Source of the DNA: Slackia exigua ATCC 700122 | GTDB lineage: Bacteria > Actinomycetota > Coriobacteriia > Coriobacteriales > Eggerthellaceae | Assembly: GCF_000162875.1 (NCBI RefSeq) | Contig: NZ_GG700630.1 | Coordinates: 1,096,968 to 1,160,967, forward strand | Length of the DNA stretch: 64,000 nt | Direction of reading: 5' to 3' | Shown: positions 9,058 to 19,721 of the stretch, piece by piece | How positions within the stretch are numbered: the first letter of the stretch is position 1 | Layout: every line of letters starts with the position of its first letter | Notes under the pieces: model-generated | Told to the model about the DNA's origin: nothing | Databases searched by the model: none | The model's input: the letters and a program-made list of their open reading frames with translations, nothing else | Program-made: the position numbers and the translations under genes

Positions 9058-9727
9058 CGAGGGGGCCTATTTTCTCCTTGAACCGCGCGAGGGCCCGTTC
9101 GTGCACGAGGAGCGTCTTCTGGGTGGAAACCAGCAGCTCGTTGCGAGCGGCTTCCAACCGGGAAATGTCCTCGTCGATGCGGTCCCTCTCGGCCAAGGCG
9201 GAAACCTGTATCTCCTGGGCCTTGTTCCGGGCATCCGAAATCAAAACGTCCGCCTCTCGGCGGGCGCGGGCCTCCTGGTCTTCCTTGATGCGGGGAAGAA
9301 ATTGGGAAAGTTCTTTGATCTCGTCGTATCTGCGCTCGTATTCCTGGCGTATCTCATCCAGATCGCCCCGTTCGGCCCTGAGGTTTTCGACCTCCTGCTG
9401 AAGAGAGGTGACCTGGGCGGCAAGTTCGTTCGACGCAGCCATGATGGCGGCTTTCTCCGCTTCCAGCTCGGCGATGCGCCCATTGCGCGCTTCCTCGGAC
9501 GGTTCCGAAGCCTGCGCACCTTCCGAGACCTGCGCATCGCCGGCGTCCGCATGCGCTGTGCCCGCATGCGTTGCATCCGCGTGCGCCGCCTCGCCGAATT
9601 CCGCCTCGTAGAGCCTGCAGATATCCGCGATCTTCTCCAGGGCGTCGACCTCGTCGATGCCCCCGAGAGCCTTTTTCTTGAACGTGATGGTGCTGACGTA
9701 TGCAGCCACGGATTCAGGCAACGGCAT
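9044..9727 (-). CDS. DivIVA-like coiled-coil protein of the pilus operon
   Basis: A 227-aa soluble protein with no signal peptide. The N-terminal segment FKKKALGGIDEVDALEKI recalls the membrane-curvature-sensing start of DivIVA/GpsB proteins. An Ala/His/Asp-rich linker (about 48-80) follows, then about 130 residues of heptad-rich coiled coil (about 85-215). The start at 9727 has GGAGGAG 6-7 nt upstream. Its end overlaps the start of signal peptidase by 14 nt, so they are translated together. A role in placing pilus assembly at poles or septum is an inference. The resemblance to DivIVA is weak and by eye; it could be an unrelated coiled coil. Confidence 0.7.
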   Translation of the reverse strand: MPLPESVAAYVSTITFKKKALGGIDEVDALEKIADICRLYEAEFGEAAHADATHAGTAHADAGDAQVSEGAQASEPSEEARNGRIAELEAEKAAIMAASNELAAQVTSLQQEVENLRAERGDLDEIRQEYERRYDEIKELSQFLPRIKEDQEARARREADVLISDARNKAQEIQVSALAERDRIDEDISRLEAARNELLVSTQKTLLVHERALARFKEKIGPLDAGE

Positions 9728-9904
9728 CAGGCGGCTCCTCCTTTATCCTGTTCGGTCGTCAACGCTCCCTGCGGAACAGAGCAGACGAGACGTCACGGCG
9801 TTCAGCACGCCTTATGCATCCCCTCATAGATTCTATCGACCGTCAGGAAGCATGCCGATGACCTCGTCTGGCAACCGCATGCGTTTATTTCGTTGCCTCG
9901 TCCG

Positions 9905-11701
9905 TCAACTCCGCGGCAGGCTTGAGCACGACCCTTCGAAAAGGGCGCGGGTCGCTTGGACGAGATGAGGGTGGCATAGGAGGAAGTGGGTGACCGGAGA
10001 CCGTCCTTTGATGAAAGCCGCCCAAGCGTCGTCGCATACGACGACGTGCAGGTTCCGATACGGGGCGTGCGAGACGGAGGCTACGGAAAGGGAATCGAAC
10101 CGCTCCTGGCAGGCGCAAAGCTCCGCAATGTGCCTGGTATAGTCGGAATAGGCGTAGGAAAGAGGCTTTTTGCATCGAATGCTGGGAGAGACCAAGGTCA
10201 CAGGGCGCTCCTCGAAGGCGGTGCGGGAGAGAGTCGCCATATTGACCCTGACGGAACCATGCGCAAGGAAAGACTCTATCAGGGCGCGTTCCCGACGGAC
10301 ATCGGCCAAGACGAGACGCCCCTCCCGTTCGCCGACGCCGGAATTCGCCAAGATGCGTTCGAGCAACTCGTCGCTCATGACGAACACAGGGGGCGAAGTC
10401 ACGAGGATAAGCAGTTCCGAAGCGCGGGGAAGATCTTCTTCGATGGCTTTGAGAAAATCCCGATTATGGCTCTCGTCAAATGCTTTGACCAGAGGCTTCG
10501 CAAGCTCAAGCATGGCTGCGGCGCTCTCTCCCTCTCGTGCGACATCCTTCTTTCGCCGCACCAGACGGGCCTTCGCGAACTCGTGCCTGCCGCGCACGCA
10601 GCTTCCCGTGAGAACCGCCGCCTTCGACGCCATGAGAAGATGATGAAAGGGCTGACCGGCGACTTCGGGAAGGTAGTGCCCGGATATCTGCCCGGTCATA
10701 TAGAAGGGAACCCAAGCCTCGAGACCCGCGATCAACTCGCCCAGAGGGCGATCGAGGCAATGGACCATATCGAGATGGACGCCGCGCTTGAGCAGGAGCG
10801 CCACACCTGAGACCCAGCGTTTCATGAAGGACTTGTCGGCAAGCGAGGTTTCGATGGGAAAGTCGCTGTAGATCAGCATTTCGCGGGCGTTGCGCGCCAT
10901 CAGGGTGGCCATGAGGAAATCGAGCTCGCCTTCCCGCAGCTCTCTTTCTCCCAGGTAGTCGCGCTGAGGGGGGATACGGAAAGGAGCAGCGGGCAGAGCG
11001 ATGCTGCTCAGGATCCTTCGCCACGTGTAGTCTGCCGGGCTGAACTCGTCCAAGGTTCGCGCGAAGGAAACGATGTCGCGGGACGCCTCCCGCTGTCCTT
11101 CCATGAGCCAATCGAGAAGAGCGATTTCAAGGCCCGCCCCGGGAAAATCAGGCGCGCACGACGCGGGAACCGACCGGAAAGATATCGCCTGCTCAATCGT
11201 GCGCAGGTCGGCTTCGGAGGTATAGGTGCGGGAAATGTAGCCAGCCAGCCCTGCGGCAAGCACCCGAGGATCCCCGGGACGCCTGCGTCCTGTCCGTATC
11301 CGCGAGAGATGGGAGGGATCGTGATTGAGGGCGTTCGAGAGGTCGGAAAGCGTGATGCCCAGCGCGTCGATGAGAGCGTTCATGCGCTCCCTGAAGAGCT
11401 CGTAGTCGTATTCGGGCTGGTCCGACCGAAAGCTTTGGGAAAGTCGACGGGAGATTTCCTCGATGAGGGCCACGTCGAGACCTGGTGGGGCGGAAGTGTC
11501 GGCGAGGGAAATGCCGGCAGAAACCGCGGATGCGCGGACGAGAGCTTCCGCAAGCTGAGGGATGCTTTCCTCGGAAGGCAGCCTGCTGCCGTTTCTATAC
11601 CGGCTGATCGTGGACCTTGAAAGCCCCGTCAGATCTGAGAGATCGACCGCGCAGCAGCCCAGTTCATCGATGCACCTGCCGAATTCCTCAGCGAAGCCCA
11701 T
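9905..11701 (-). CDS. Large XRE-type helix-turn-helix regulator
   Basis: A 598-aa cytoplasmic protein. The ATG at 11701 is preferred over one at 11794 because GAAGGGG ends 8 nt upstream and the HTH begins immediately. An XRE-like HTH lies at about residues 5-55 (DLSDLTGLSRSTISRYRNGS). A second one (about 105-155, LSDLSNALNHDPSHLSRI) makes a tandem DNA-binding head. The remaining ~430 residues are a mixed alpha/beta region without a family I can name. It is the furthest upstream gene on the same strand as the pilus genes, separated from the coiled-coil gene by about 180 nt, so control of the pilus operon is a reasonable guess without direct support. Confidence 0.8.
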   Translation of the reverse strand: MGFAEEFGRCIDELGCCAVDLSDLTGLSRSTISRYRNGSRLPSEESIPQLAEALVRASAVSAGISLADTSAPPGLDVALIEEISRRLSQSFRSDQPEYDYELFRERMNALIDALGITLSDLSNALNHDPSHLSRIRTGRRRPGDPRVLAAGLAGYISRTYTSEADLRTIEQAISFRSVPASCAPDFPGAGLEIALLDWLMEGQREASRDIVSFARTLDEFSPADYTWRRILSSIALPAAPFRIPPQRDYLGERELREGELDFLMATLMARNAREMLIYSDFPIETSLADKSFMKRWVSGVALLLKRGVHLDMVHCLDRPLGELIAGLEAWVPFYMTGQISGHYLPEVAGQPFHHLLMASKAAVLTGSCVRGRHEFAKARLVRRKKDVAREGESAAAMLELAKPLVKAFDESHNRDFLKAIEEDLPRASELLILVTSPPVFVMSDELLERILANSGVGEREGRLVLADVRRERALIESFLAHGSVRVNMATLSRTAFEERPVTLVSPSIRCKKPLSYAYSDYTRHIAELCACQERFDSLSVASVSHAPYRNLHVVVCDDAWAAFIKGRSPVTHFLLCHPHLVQATRALFEGSCSSLPRS

Positions 11702-12754
11702 ACCCAGCGCCCCTTCATCGTTTCCCTGCCCGCGCGAAACAACGGTTGAGATGACTTTCCCACTCGTCGGTGCCGAAACGTTTCCCGCCCACATGGCGAT
11801 GCGATAGATCGCCCGTATCCAGGGAATCGAGGCGCACGGTGTCCGCCAGGAGCGATCGAAGCCGTATGTTACCTTGATTGCCCCAGTTCAGAACCACAAC
11901 ATACCTACGCTCCGCGGCCCATCCTATCACACTGCTCTATGAGGACCGCACGTAAGCTGAGCGCCAAGGATATGAAAAGAAGCACCTGTCGACGGTAGAT
12001 GACAGGTAACGGCGATCGGCGACGATAAGCGGCAGTGGGCCAGATGGCGGCGAAGAGCGAACGGGCGTCAACGATAGGGACGATGGGTGGGGGGTGAAAA
12101 GTGAAAACCCTCTCTACTGCCAAAATATCAAAGCTTGGTATACCCTATAGGGGTATATTTTCAGCATATATGTTGTAATAACAACTTAATTTCATCCCAT
12201 TAGGAGCATTTTCGTTGTGAATACAACAAAATTAGTGCCCGAGATTCTCTAAACAGCGATTTTTTGTCATCGGCGTCGAATTCGATGGTCGAAAAGGGGC
12301 TATACCCCCTCTCCTTTCGAAGCTTTTAGAGGATTACCGCACCGACTCGATTACCTTGTCGGCACGGCATAGCCAAGACGCCAACGAGCGATTCCGATTG
12401 TCAGTGTCCTTGCGGCATACGAATCTTCATGCTCGGTATGCCCTGTCAATGCAGCGGCTCGTTACGGCAAGTCGTTATAGCGCCTGATGCCGAAGGCAGC
12501 CCGCCAGATGCGGGATGTCATCCGCTCGCTGCGACTCGTTACGGCGGCTCGCTAGAGCAAGGCGCTCGTCGCAGCGGCTCGTTAGGACGACTCGTCGCAG
12601 CAGCTCGTTGAGGCAGCTCGCCGCACAATTCGCGACAACCCGTTGCGGATCGCCATGGCTCGTACGACAGCCTGCTGCAACTCGCCGCGACCCGTTGCGC
12701 ACTGCAGCTCGCCATGGCTCGTTACTAAGGCTCGCAGCGACCTGTTACGACCCG
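11702..12754. other. Long intergenic region (about 1.05 kb)
   Basis: There is no convincing gene between the XRE regulator and the 3' end of the LuxR gene. It holds an AT-rich block with dyad elements (12140-12227) and a degenerate short repeat tract (about 12448-12756), entered separately. Short open frames here (for example 11905-12123 on the minus strand) have no recognisable protein. A GTG preceded by AGGAG at about 12217 encodes only 11 residues (MNTTKLVPEIL). A leader peptide is possible but unsupported. Confidence 0.7.
12140..12227. promoter_or_regulatory. AT-rich operator-like block with three dyads
   Basis: Three dyads are visible. ATACCC-TATAG-GGGTAT spans 12140-12156. GTTGT-AATA-ACAAC spans 12172-12185 and GTTGT-GAAT-ACAAC spans 12214-12227. 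The two GTTGT-N4-ACAAC sites start exactly 42 bp apart, about four helical turns, and the block is far more AT-rich than its surroundings. This looks like a regulated promoter with paired protein-binding sites. The nearest genes reading away from it are the XRE regulator on the minus strand and nothing obvious on the plus strand. Confidence 0.55.
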
Positions 12755-12756
12755 CT
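12448..12756. repeat. Degenerate ~12-bp tandem repeat tract
   Basis: About twenty imperfect units close to GCTCGTTACGAC follow one another with 10-16 bp spacing. Examples are GCTCGTTACGGC, CTCGTTACGGCG, GCTCGTTAGGACGA, CTCGTCGCAGCA, GCTCGTTGAGGCA, GCTCGCCGCACA, ACTCGCCGCGAC and GCTCGCAGCGAC. The tract ends right at the stop of the LuxR-type gene. It is not CRISPR-like, since there are no constant repeats or unique spacers, and it encodes no coherent protein. Confidence 0.6.
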
Positions 12757-14209
12757 ATCCGTTCAAGGGCGCCGCATTCTCGACCATGTCAATGAGCTCC
12801 TGTTGGGAATGGACGCCGAGCTTCGCATAGATGTTCGCCACATGGGTCTTCACCGTATTGCGCGACAAGACCAGCTTCTCCTGGACATACGCCGCGTTGC
12901 GCCCACGCGCGAGGTATCCCATGATCTCGTGCTCGCGCGGCGTGAGTCCGCAATCCGACGCAAGGGCGGCGCACGAACCCGCCATATCGAAGGTCGCGCC
13001 TTCGGGAAGGGTCGACAGCTCCTTCAGGGGCCGTACGCCGTCGATCGTCTTTTGGAAGCTGAACTCCTTCAGCACGATCAGATTCACGGCGACGAACGCC
13101 ACCAGCACCGCAACCATGCCGCATGACAGCCAGAGCGGCTCCGTCTCGGTATTCATGGCGTGGCCCGCGAGCGCGCCGACGATCAATCCCGCCGATGCGA
13201 CGGCACGCCCCCTGGCCACAAGCTCGACCGCGCCTACACGATTGCGAGCCCCGAGAGATGCGAGCACGTACCACATGAGCACTTCGAAGCATTCGCTTCC
13301 CGCATACAGGGGACCGGCGGCGAGAACGGCCGATCCAGACGGAATCCCGCCTTGCGCCAGCATGAGCGCCATGGCGAAACCCGTTACTACGAACAGCGCG
13401 GCAACCTGGTATAAGACATCAGCCTTAGGCATAGCGGGAAGAAAGACGAGCACCAGGACAATGGCAAGAGGAACAAGGGAGAACATCGTCTGGACGGGAA
13501 CCCCGTCAGACGCGCCGAACGCCAGCGCGAACCCATAGGCGAATCTGAACACCAGAATGGCGATGAACAGACCATGCGTGAGCGGGAGAAAGGACGAAGG
13601 CTCGGTGATGTGCGATACCGCTTGGGGGTCGCTCACCCTCATGGCGCCGAGAATTTCGAGAGCCGCAGGCCGACAAGCCGCATACGTAAGATACGGCAGA
13701 AAGAGCAACGCAACCATGCATGCCGAAAAGGATGCATGGGAAAACAGGATGCGCAACGCATAGCTCGCGCAGTACGCGGTCGCGATGGAGAGCATGCACG
13801 CCCGCGCCCGCAGGCAGCAAAGCGATATGCCCGCAAGCACCGTCACCCATCTCGTAGAAACGACCCGCAGAATCGCGCCGATGAGCAGCAGAAGCGGATC
13901 TGATCTCAAAATGCCCAACACGATGAGCGCAAAGGCAAGGGAATAGGACGCGAGCGATGCCACTGAGATCCGTTGCTCGTCCAAGAGAATCGGCCGACGC
14001 GACGCCGTGAACGCTATGAGCGCGAGCGTCGCCACGCCCGCCACGGACGCCGCCTCACGTGCAATCGGAAGTATGGCCGCATAATGGGGGAGCAGAACGG
14101 CATTCACAAGCCACACGCCGAAGAACTCGACCATCATCGCGAACGTGCAGCGCAGCCAGATAGCCGGCTTGTCGCCGACGACCGATCTGACGGTCGGCTT
14201 TTCCTTCAT
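12755..14209 (-). CDS. Membrane-embedded LuxR-family transcriptional regulator
   Basis: A 484-aa protein. The ATG at 14209 has GGAGGAGGGG 5 nt upstream; a longer frame to 14380 lacks this. Residues about 20-400 form roughly 12 hydrophobic segments, resembling a transporter-like sensor. The C-terminal 65 residues are a LuxR/FixJ HTH (LTPREHEIMGYLARGRN, then LVLSRNTVKTHVANIYAKL). This architecture is common in Eggerthellaceae, usually beside genes for secreted respiratory-type reductases. It is divergent from the flavoprotein gene, with 221 nt between, so it probably controls that gene in response to its substrate. Confidence 0.92.
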   Translation of the reverse strand: MKEKPTVRSVVGDKPAIWLRCTFAMMVEFFGVWLVNAVLLPHYAAILPIAREAASVAGVATLALIAFTASRRPILLDEQRISVASLASYSLAFALIVLGILRSDPLLLLIGAILRVVSTRWVTVLAGISLCCLRARACMLSIATAYCASYALRILFSHASFSACMVALLFLPYLTYAACRPAALEILGAMRVSDPQAVSHITEPSSFLPLTHGLFIAILVFRFAYGFALAFGASDGVPVQTMFSLVPLAIVLVLVFLPAMPKADVLYQVAALFVVTGFAMALMLAQGGIPSGSAVLAAGPLYAGSECFEVLMWYVLASLGARNRVGAVELVARGRAVASAGLIVGALAGHAMNTETEPLWLSCGMVAVLVAFVAVNLIVLKEFSFQKTIDGVRPLKELSTLPEGATFDMAGSCAALASDCGLTPREHEIMGYLARGRNAAYVQEKLVLSRNTVKTHVANIYAKLGVHSQQELIDMVENAAPLNG

Positions 14210-14430
14210 GCGTTCCCCTCCTCCGTCGAACATGACGAGAGTATCGCAGAGATGACCGTGCGACAAGGAGAAACGCATCCTAGTACCGCTGGGGTGAGAG
14301 CCGATGAAGGAGGAAATGGCATTCATAGGGTGAGTACGAAGCGGGCGCCAAGCCGCATGATTCGAATCGCAGGGAAGCATTGGCGACAGCCATGAGAAAA
14401 CGGCTCGCCGATAGATTCAAGGAGGGAATC

Positions 14431-16152
14431 ATGAAAGAAATCGAAGGCATCTCGCGCAGGGGCTTCCTCGGAGCCATGGCAGGTATCGGAGCCGTGGGAG
14501 CCATAGGCCTTGCCGGATGCGCGACGAAGGCCGCCCCGGCCACGAACGAGGAAGCGTCGTCCGATGCGATGAACGCTTCGGACGACTGGCTGGGAACAGC
14601 CCCCGAAATCGCCGAGAGCGACATCAGCGGAACCAAGGAAACCGACCTCCTGATCGTCGGCGCAGGCAATGCAGGCTTGGCGGCCGCCGCCGTAGCGGCC
14701 GATCTCGGCATGGAATTCATGATCTGCGAAAAGATGAAGAGTATTCAGCGTACGCGCCATTGGTTCGGCGCCATCAACACCCGCTACACGAAGGATGCCG
14801 GTCTCGAGGTGGACGAAGGGCGCCTGCTCAACGAGTGGGCCCGCTACGCTTCCGGCCAGTGCGACCAGCGCGTCATCCGCGTTTGGATCAGAGAAAGCTC
14901 CGATATGGTCGAATGGATCGACCCTATCCTAACCGCAGCTGGCATGACCTGCGAATTCGATGCCGATATAGATCATGAGACCGGCGGCACCGGCTACTAT
15001 GTCGCGCCGATGCAGCACTACTATGCCGGCAAGGACGCCAACGGCGATAGGCTCGAGCGCAATAAGGTCCTGCTCGCCTATATCAACGAGAAGGGCTACG
15101 ACGTCACCTACGAGCACAGCCTCGTCAAGCTCATCCAGAACGAGAGCGGCCGCGTGACCGGTGCGATCTTCAAAACCGGCAGCACCTACGTGCAGGTGAA
15201 CGCGAAGAAGGGCGTCTTGCTCGCCACCGGCGGCTACGCCGGCAATGCCGAGATGCTGCGCGCCTGCAACCCGATGGTCGACCGCTGCGTCACCCTGCAG
15301 GTCGGCTCCCCGAACGATGTCGGAGACGGCATCAAGGCCGGCATGTGGATCGGCGGCCAGAAAGACACGATCGGCGTCCCGATGATCTTCGACCGCGGCG
15401 CGGTATTGCCCGGCCAGGATGCGGGCATCGTCTCGGAAGCGGGTGCGAGCGCCGAGTTCATCGGCACCGACAAGCAGTTCAACCTCGGAAGCCAACCGCT
15501 CATGAAGGTCGCGCGCGACGGCAGGCGCTTCTGCAACGAATCCACCCCGTACGACTCCTGCTGCTTCGCGGCAGCCGAACATGAGGGCGGCGTCTTCTGC
15601 CAGATCTTCGACTCCAATCTGAAGGAAGACGTCAAGCGCTTCTCCACGATCGGCTGCTCGCGTCAAACCCAGATACTGCTCGCCTCCAACGAAGACAAGC
15701 CGCTCGACGAGATCTACGCCGACCAGCTCGAGAAGGGCACGATGGTCAAGGCCGACACGATCGACGAGCTTGCCGACAAGCTGGGTTTCACAGGTGAGGC
15801 GAAGGAAGCCTTCCTGGCCGAGGTCGATACATACAACGGTTTCTACGATGCGCAGAAGGACAGCGACTTCGGCAAGGAAGCCTACCGCCTCTCCGAGCTG
15901 CGCACGGCTCCCTTCTACGGCACCTGGTTCGGCGGTGCGTTGCTGACCACCGGCGACGGCCTGCGCATCAACGAGGACATGCAGGTGCTCGATGCCAAAG
16001 CGAAGCCGATCGAGGGTCTCTATGCCGCAGGCGATTGCTCCGGCAGCATGTGGGCCAACAACTACCCCGAATACATCGTCGGCAGCGCATGCGGACGTAC
16101 GCTCACCTTCGCGCGCCACGCCGTCCGCCATATCGCCGGCGATATCGCATAG
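14431..16152 (+). CDS. Tat-exported FAD-dependent reductase (fumarate-reductase flavoprotein family)
   Basis: A 573-aa protein; the ATG at 14431 follows GGAGGG by 4 nt. The N-terminus has the twin-arginine motif SRRGFLG and a lipobox LAGC, so it is probably a Tat-exported lipoprotein. The dinucleotide-binding motif DLLIVGAGNAGLAAAA lies near residue 72. The C-terminal FAD closure GLYAAGDCSG...PEYIVGSACGRTLTFAR is typical of the FrdA/SdhA/KstD/urocanate-reductase superfamily. There is no haem-binding CXXCH, so electrons must come from a partner. Where many family members have an R-F-x-N-E box followed by T-R-D, this protein reads GRRFCNESTPYD, with Tyr where the catalytic Arg is expected. Its substrate is unknown, possibly a diet- or host-derived unsaturated compound used as a respiratory acceptor. 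Confidence 0.92.
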   Translation: MKEIEGISRRGFLGAMAGIGAVGAIGLAGCATKAAPATNEEASSDAMNASDDWLGTAPEIAESDISGTKETDLLIVGAGNAGLAAAAVAADLGMEFMICEKMKSIQRTRHWFGAINTRYTKDAGLEVDEGRLLNEWARYASGQCDQRVIRVWIRESSDMVEWIDPILTAAGMTCEFDADIDHETGGTGYYVAPMQHYYAGKDANGDRLERNKVLLAYINEKGYDVTYEHSLVKLIQNESGRVTGAIFKTGSTYVQVNAKKGVLLATGGYAGNAEMLRACNPMVDRCVTLQVGSPNDVGDGIKAGMWIGGQKDTIGVPMIFDRGAVLPGQDAGIVSEAGASAEFIGTDKQFNLGSQPLMKVARDGRRFCNESTPYDSCCFAAAEHEGGVFCQIFDSNLKEDVKRFSTIGCSRQTQILLASNEDKPLDEIYADQLEKGTMVKADTIDELADKLGFTGEAKEAFLAEVDTYNGFYDAQKDSDFGKEAYRLSELRTAPFYGTWFGGALLTTGDGLRINEDMQVLDAKAKPIEGLYAAGDCSGSMWANNYPEYIVGSACGRTLTFARHAVRHIAGDIA

Positions 16153-16174
16153 CGATCGACCACGCATCTCGAGC

Positions 16175-16213
16175 GCGCGGCCGCGCCGACCCCTCCCATG
16201 CGCGGCCGCGCCG
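16175..16213. repeat. Paired palindromic GC repeat after the flavoprotein gene
   Basis: GCGCGGCCGCGCCG occurs at 16175-16188 and again at 16200-16213. Its 12-bp core GCGCGGCCGCGC is itself a palindrome, so the copies can fold singly or pair with each other. It lies within 25 nt of the flavoprotein stop and may add to transcription termination. Confidence 0.5.
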
Positions 16214-16322
16214 TTCGAACCCTCTCGGAACCTTCCTCGATCGCAGATCAAGCCCTTCGACGAAACGGGATGCGGCCGGGTCCCTTATGTCGCCCTCGTC
16301 ATACAGATCGAACCTTATGTGA

Positions 16323-16356
16323 GAAACGGGCTGCGGCTCAAGCCGCAGCCCGTTTC
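16323..16356. terminator. Bidirectional terminator between flavoprotein gene and clpB
   Basis: A perfect 16-bp inverted repeat (GAAACGGGCTGCGGCT and its complement) with a 2-nt centre lies between convergent genes. The stem ends in GAAA/TTTC so each strand has a short T-rich tail. The rest of the 300-nt gap shows nothing else beyond the paired GC repeat. Confidence 0.8.
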
Positions 16357-16452
16357 CTGCTGTAAGCATCCGAAGGACGACGACATCAGCCTCCGACGGC
16401 ATCAACCGCCAACGATGCCGGTCGAAGGTTCCCGAGCGAAACGCCGCGCCCT

Positions 16453-19128
<2,676 letters not shown>

Positions 19129-19285
19129 GATCGAACGCCTCCTTTTGACATATCTTCTAACCTGCAACGATGCCGCGCATGCTCAGACCATGCGGCATAT
19201 GCGAACGGCCACGTCCGCAACCAGGCCGCATCGTCATCGCCCCGCCGCGCAACCTGGGCGTTTCGCATAAGCGCGGCCATGGGGT

Positions 19286-19708
19286 TCAATAATCCAACCC
19301 GCCCATGCGACCGCTTCCGAGCCGCCGCACGGGAGATGCAGTCTGGGGAAGCTGCGCCTGCGGCAGCATGAGCGCGGTCACGTCGGCGCGCGTCTCGAGC
19401 TCGTGCACGCGGTCGGCGAGACGACGGACCTTCTTATGCAGATCGTCGATCTCGTCGTCGCGCTCGTCGAGGCGCCCCTTCAGATCGAGGATGCGGATGA
19501 CGCCCGCGAGGTTGATACCCTCGCTCGTCAGCTCGTTGATGAGCTCGAGCCGATCGATGTCGGCCTGCGAGTACATACGGGTGTTCCCGCTCGTACGCTG
19601 GGGTGTGACCAGCCCTTTCTGTTCGTAGATACGCAGCGTCTGGGGATGGACCCCGGCAAGCTGGGCGGCCACGCCGATCATGTACAGCGGCCTGTTCCTA
19701 TCTTCCAT
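19286..19708 (-). CDS. hspR: Heat-shock repressor HspR (MerR family)
   Basis: A 140-aa MerR-type DNA-binding protein. The ATG at 19708 is chosen because GGGAGA lies 5 nt upstream and because it leaves the upstream dnaJ gene intact. The winged-helix motif is IGVAAQLAGVHPQTLRIYEQ, followed by GLVTPQRTSGNTRMYSQADI (residues about 10-55) and a short coiled coil (about 80-115). In actinobacteria HspR represses dnaK and clpB by binding HAIR inverted repeats with DnaK as co-repressor. It is the last gene of the dnaK-grpE-dnaJ-hspR operon, 13 nt after dnaJ. Confidence 0.95.
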   Translation of the reverse strand: MEDRNRPLYMIGVAAQLAGVHPQTLRIYEQKGLVTPQRTSGNTRMYSQADIDRLELINELTSEGINLAGVIRILDLKGRLDERDDEIDDLHKKVRRLADRVHELETRADVTALMLPQAQLPQTASPVRRLGSGRMGGLDY

Positions 19709-19721
19709 ATCCGTCTCCCGT

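Noticed and set aside
7291-9081. 596-codon open frame on the plus strand with a Gly/Val-rich translation
   Set aside because: It is antisense to the major pilin and signal peptidase, both clearly real.
11905-12123. Possible small gene on the minus strand
   Set aside because: The 72-residue translation has no family features and no clear ribosome site.
12448-12756. Possible CRISPR array
   Set aside because: Units are only ~12 bp, imperfect and contiguous, with no constant repeat or spacer pattern and no cas genes.
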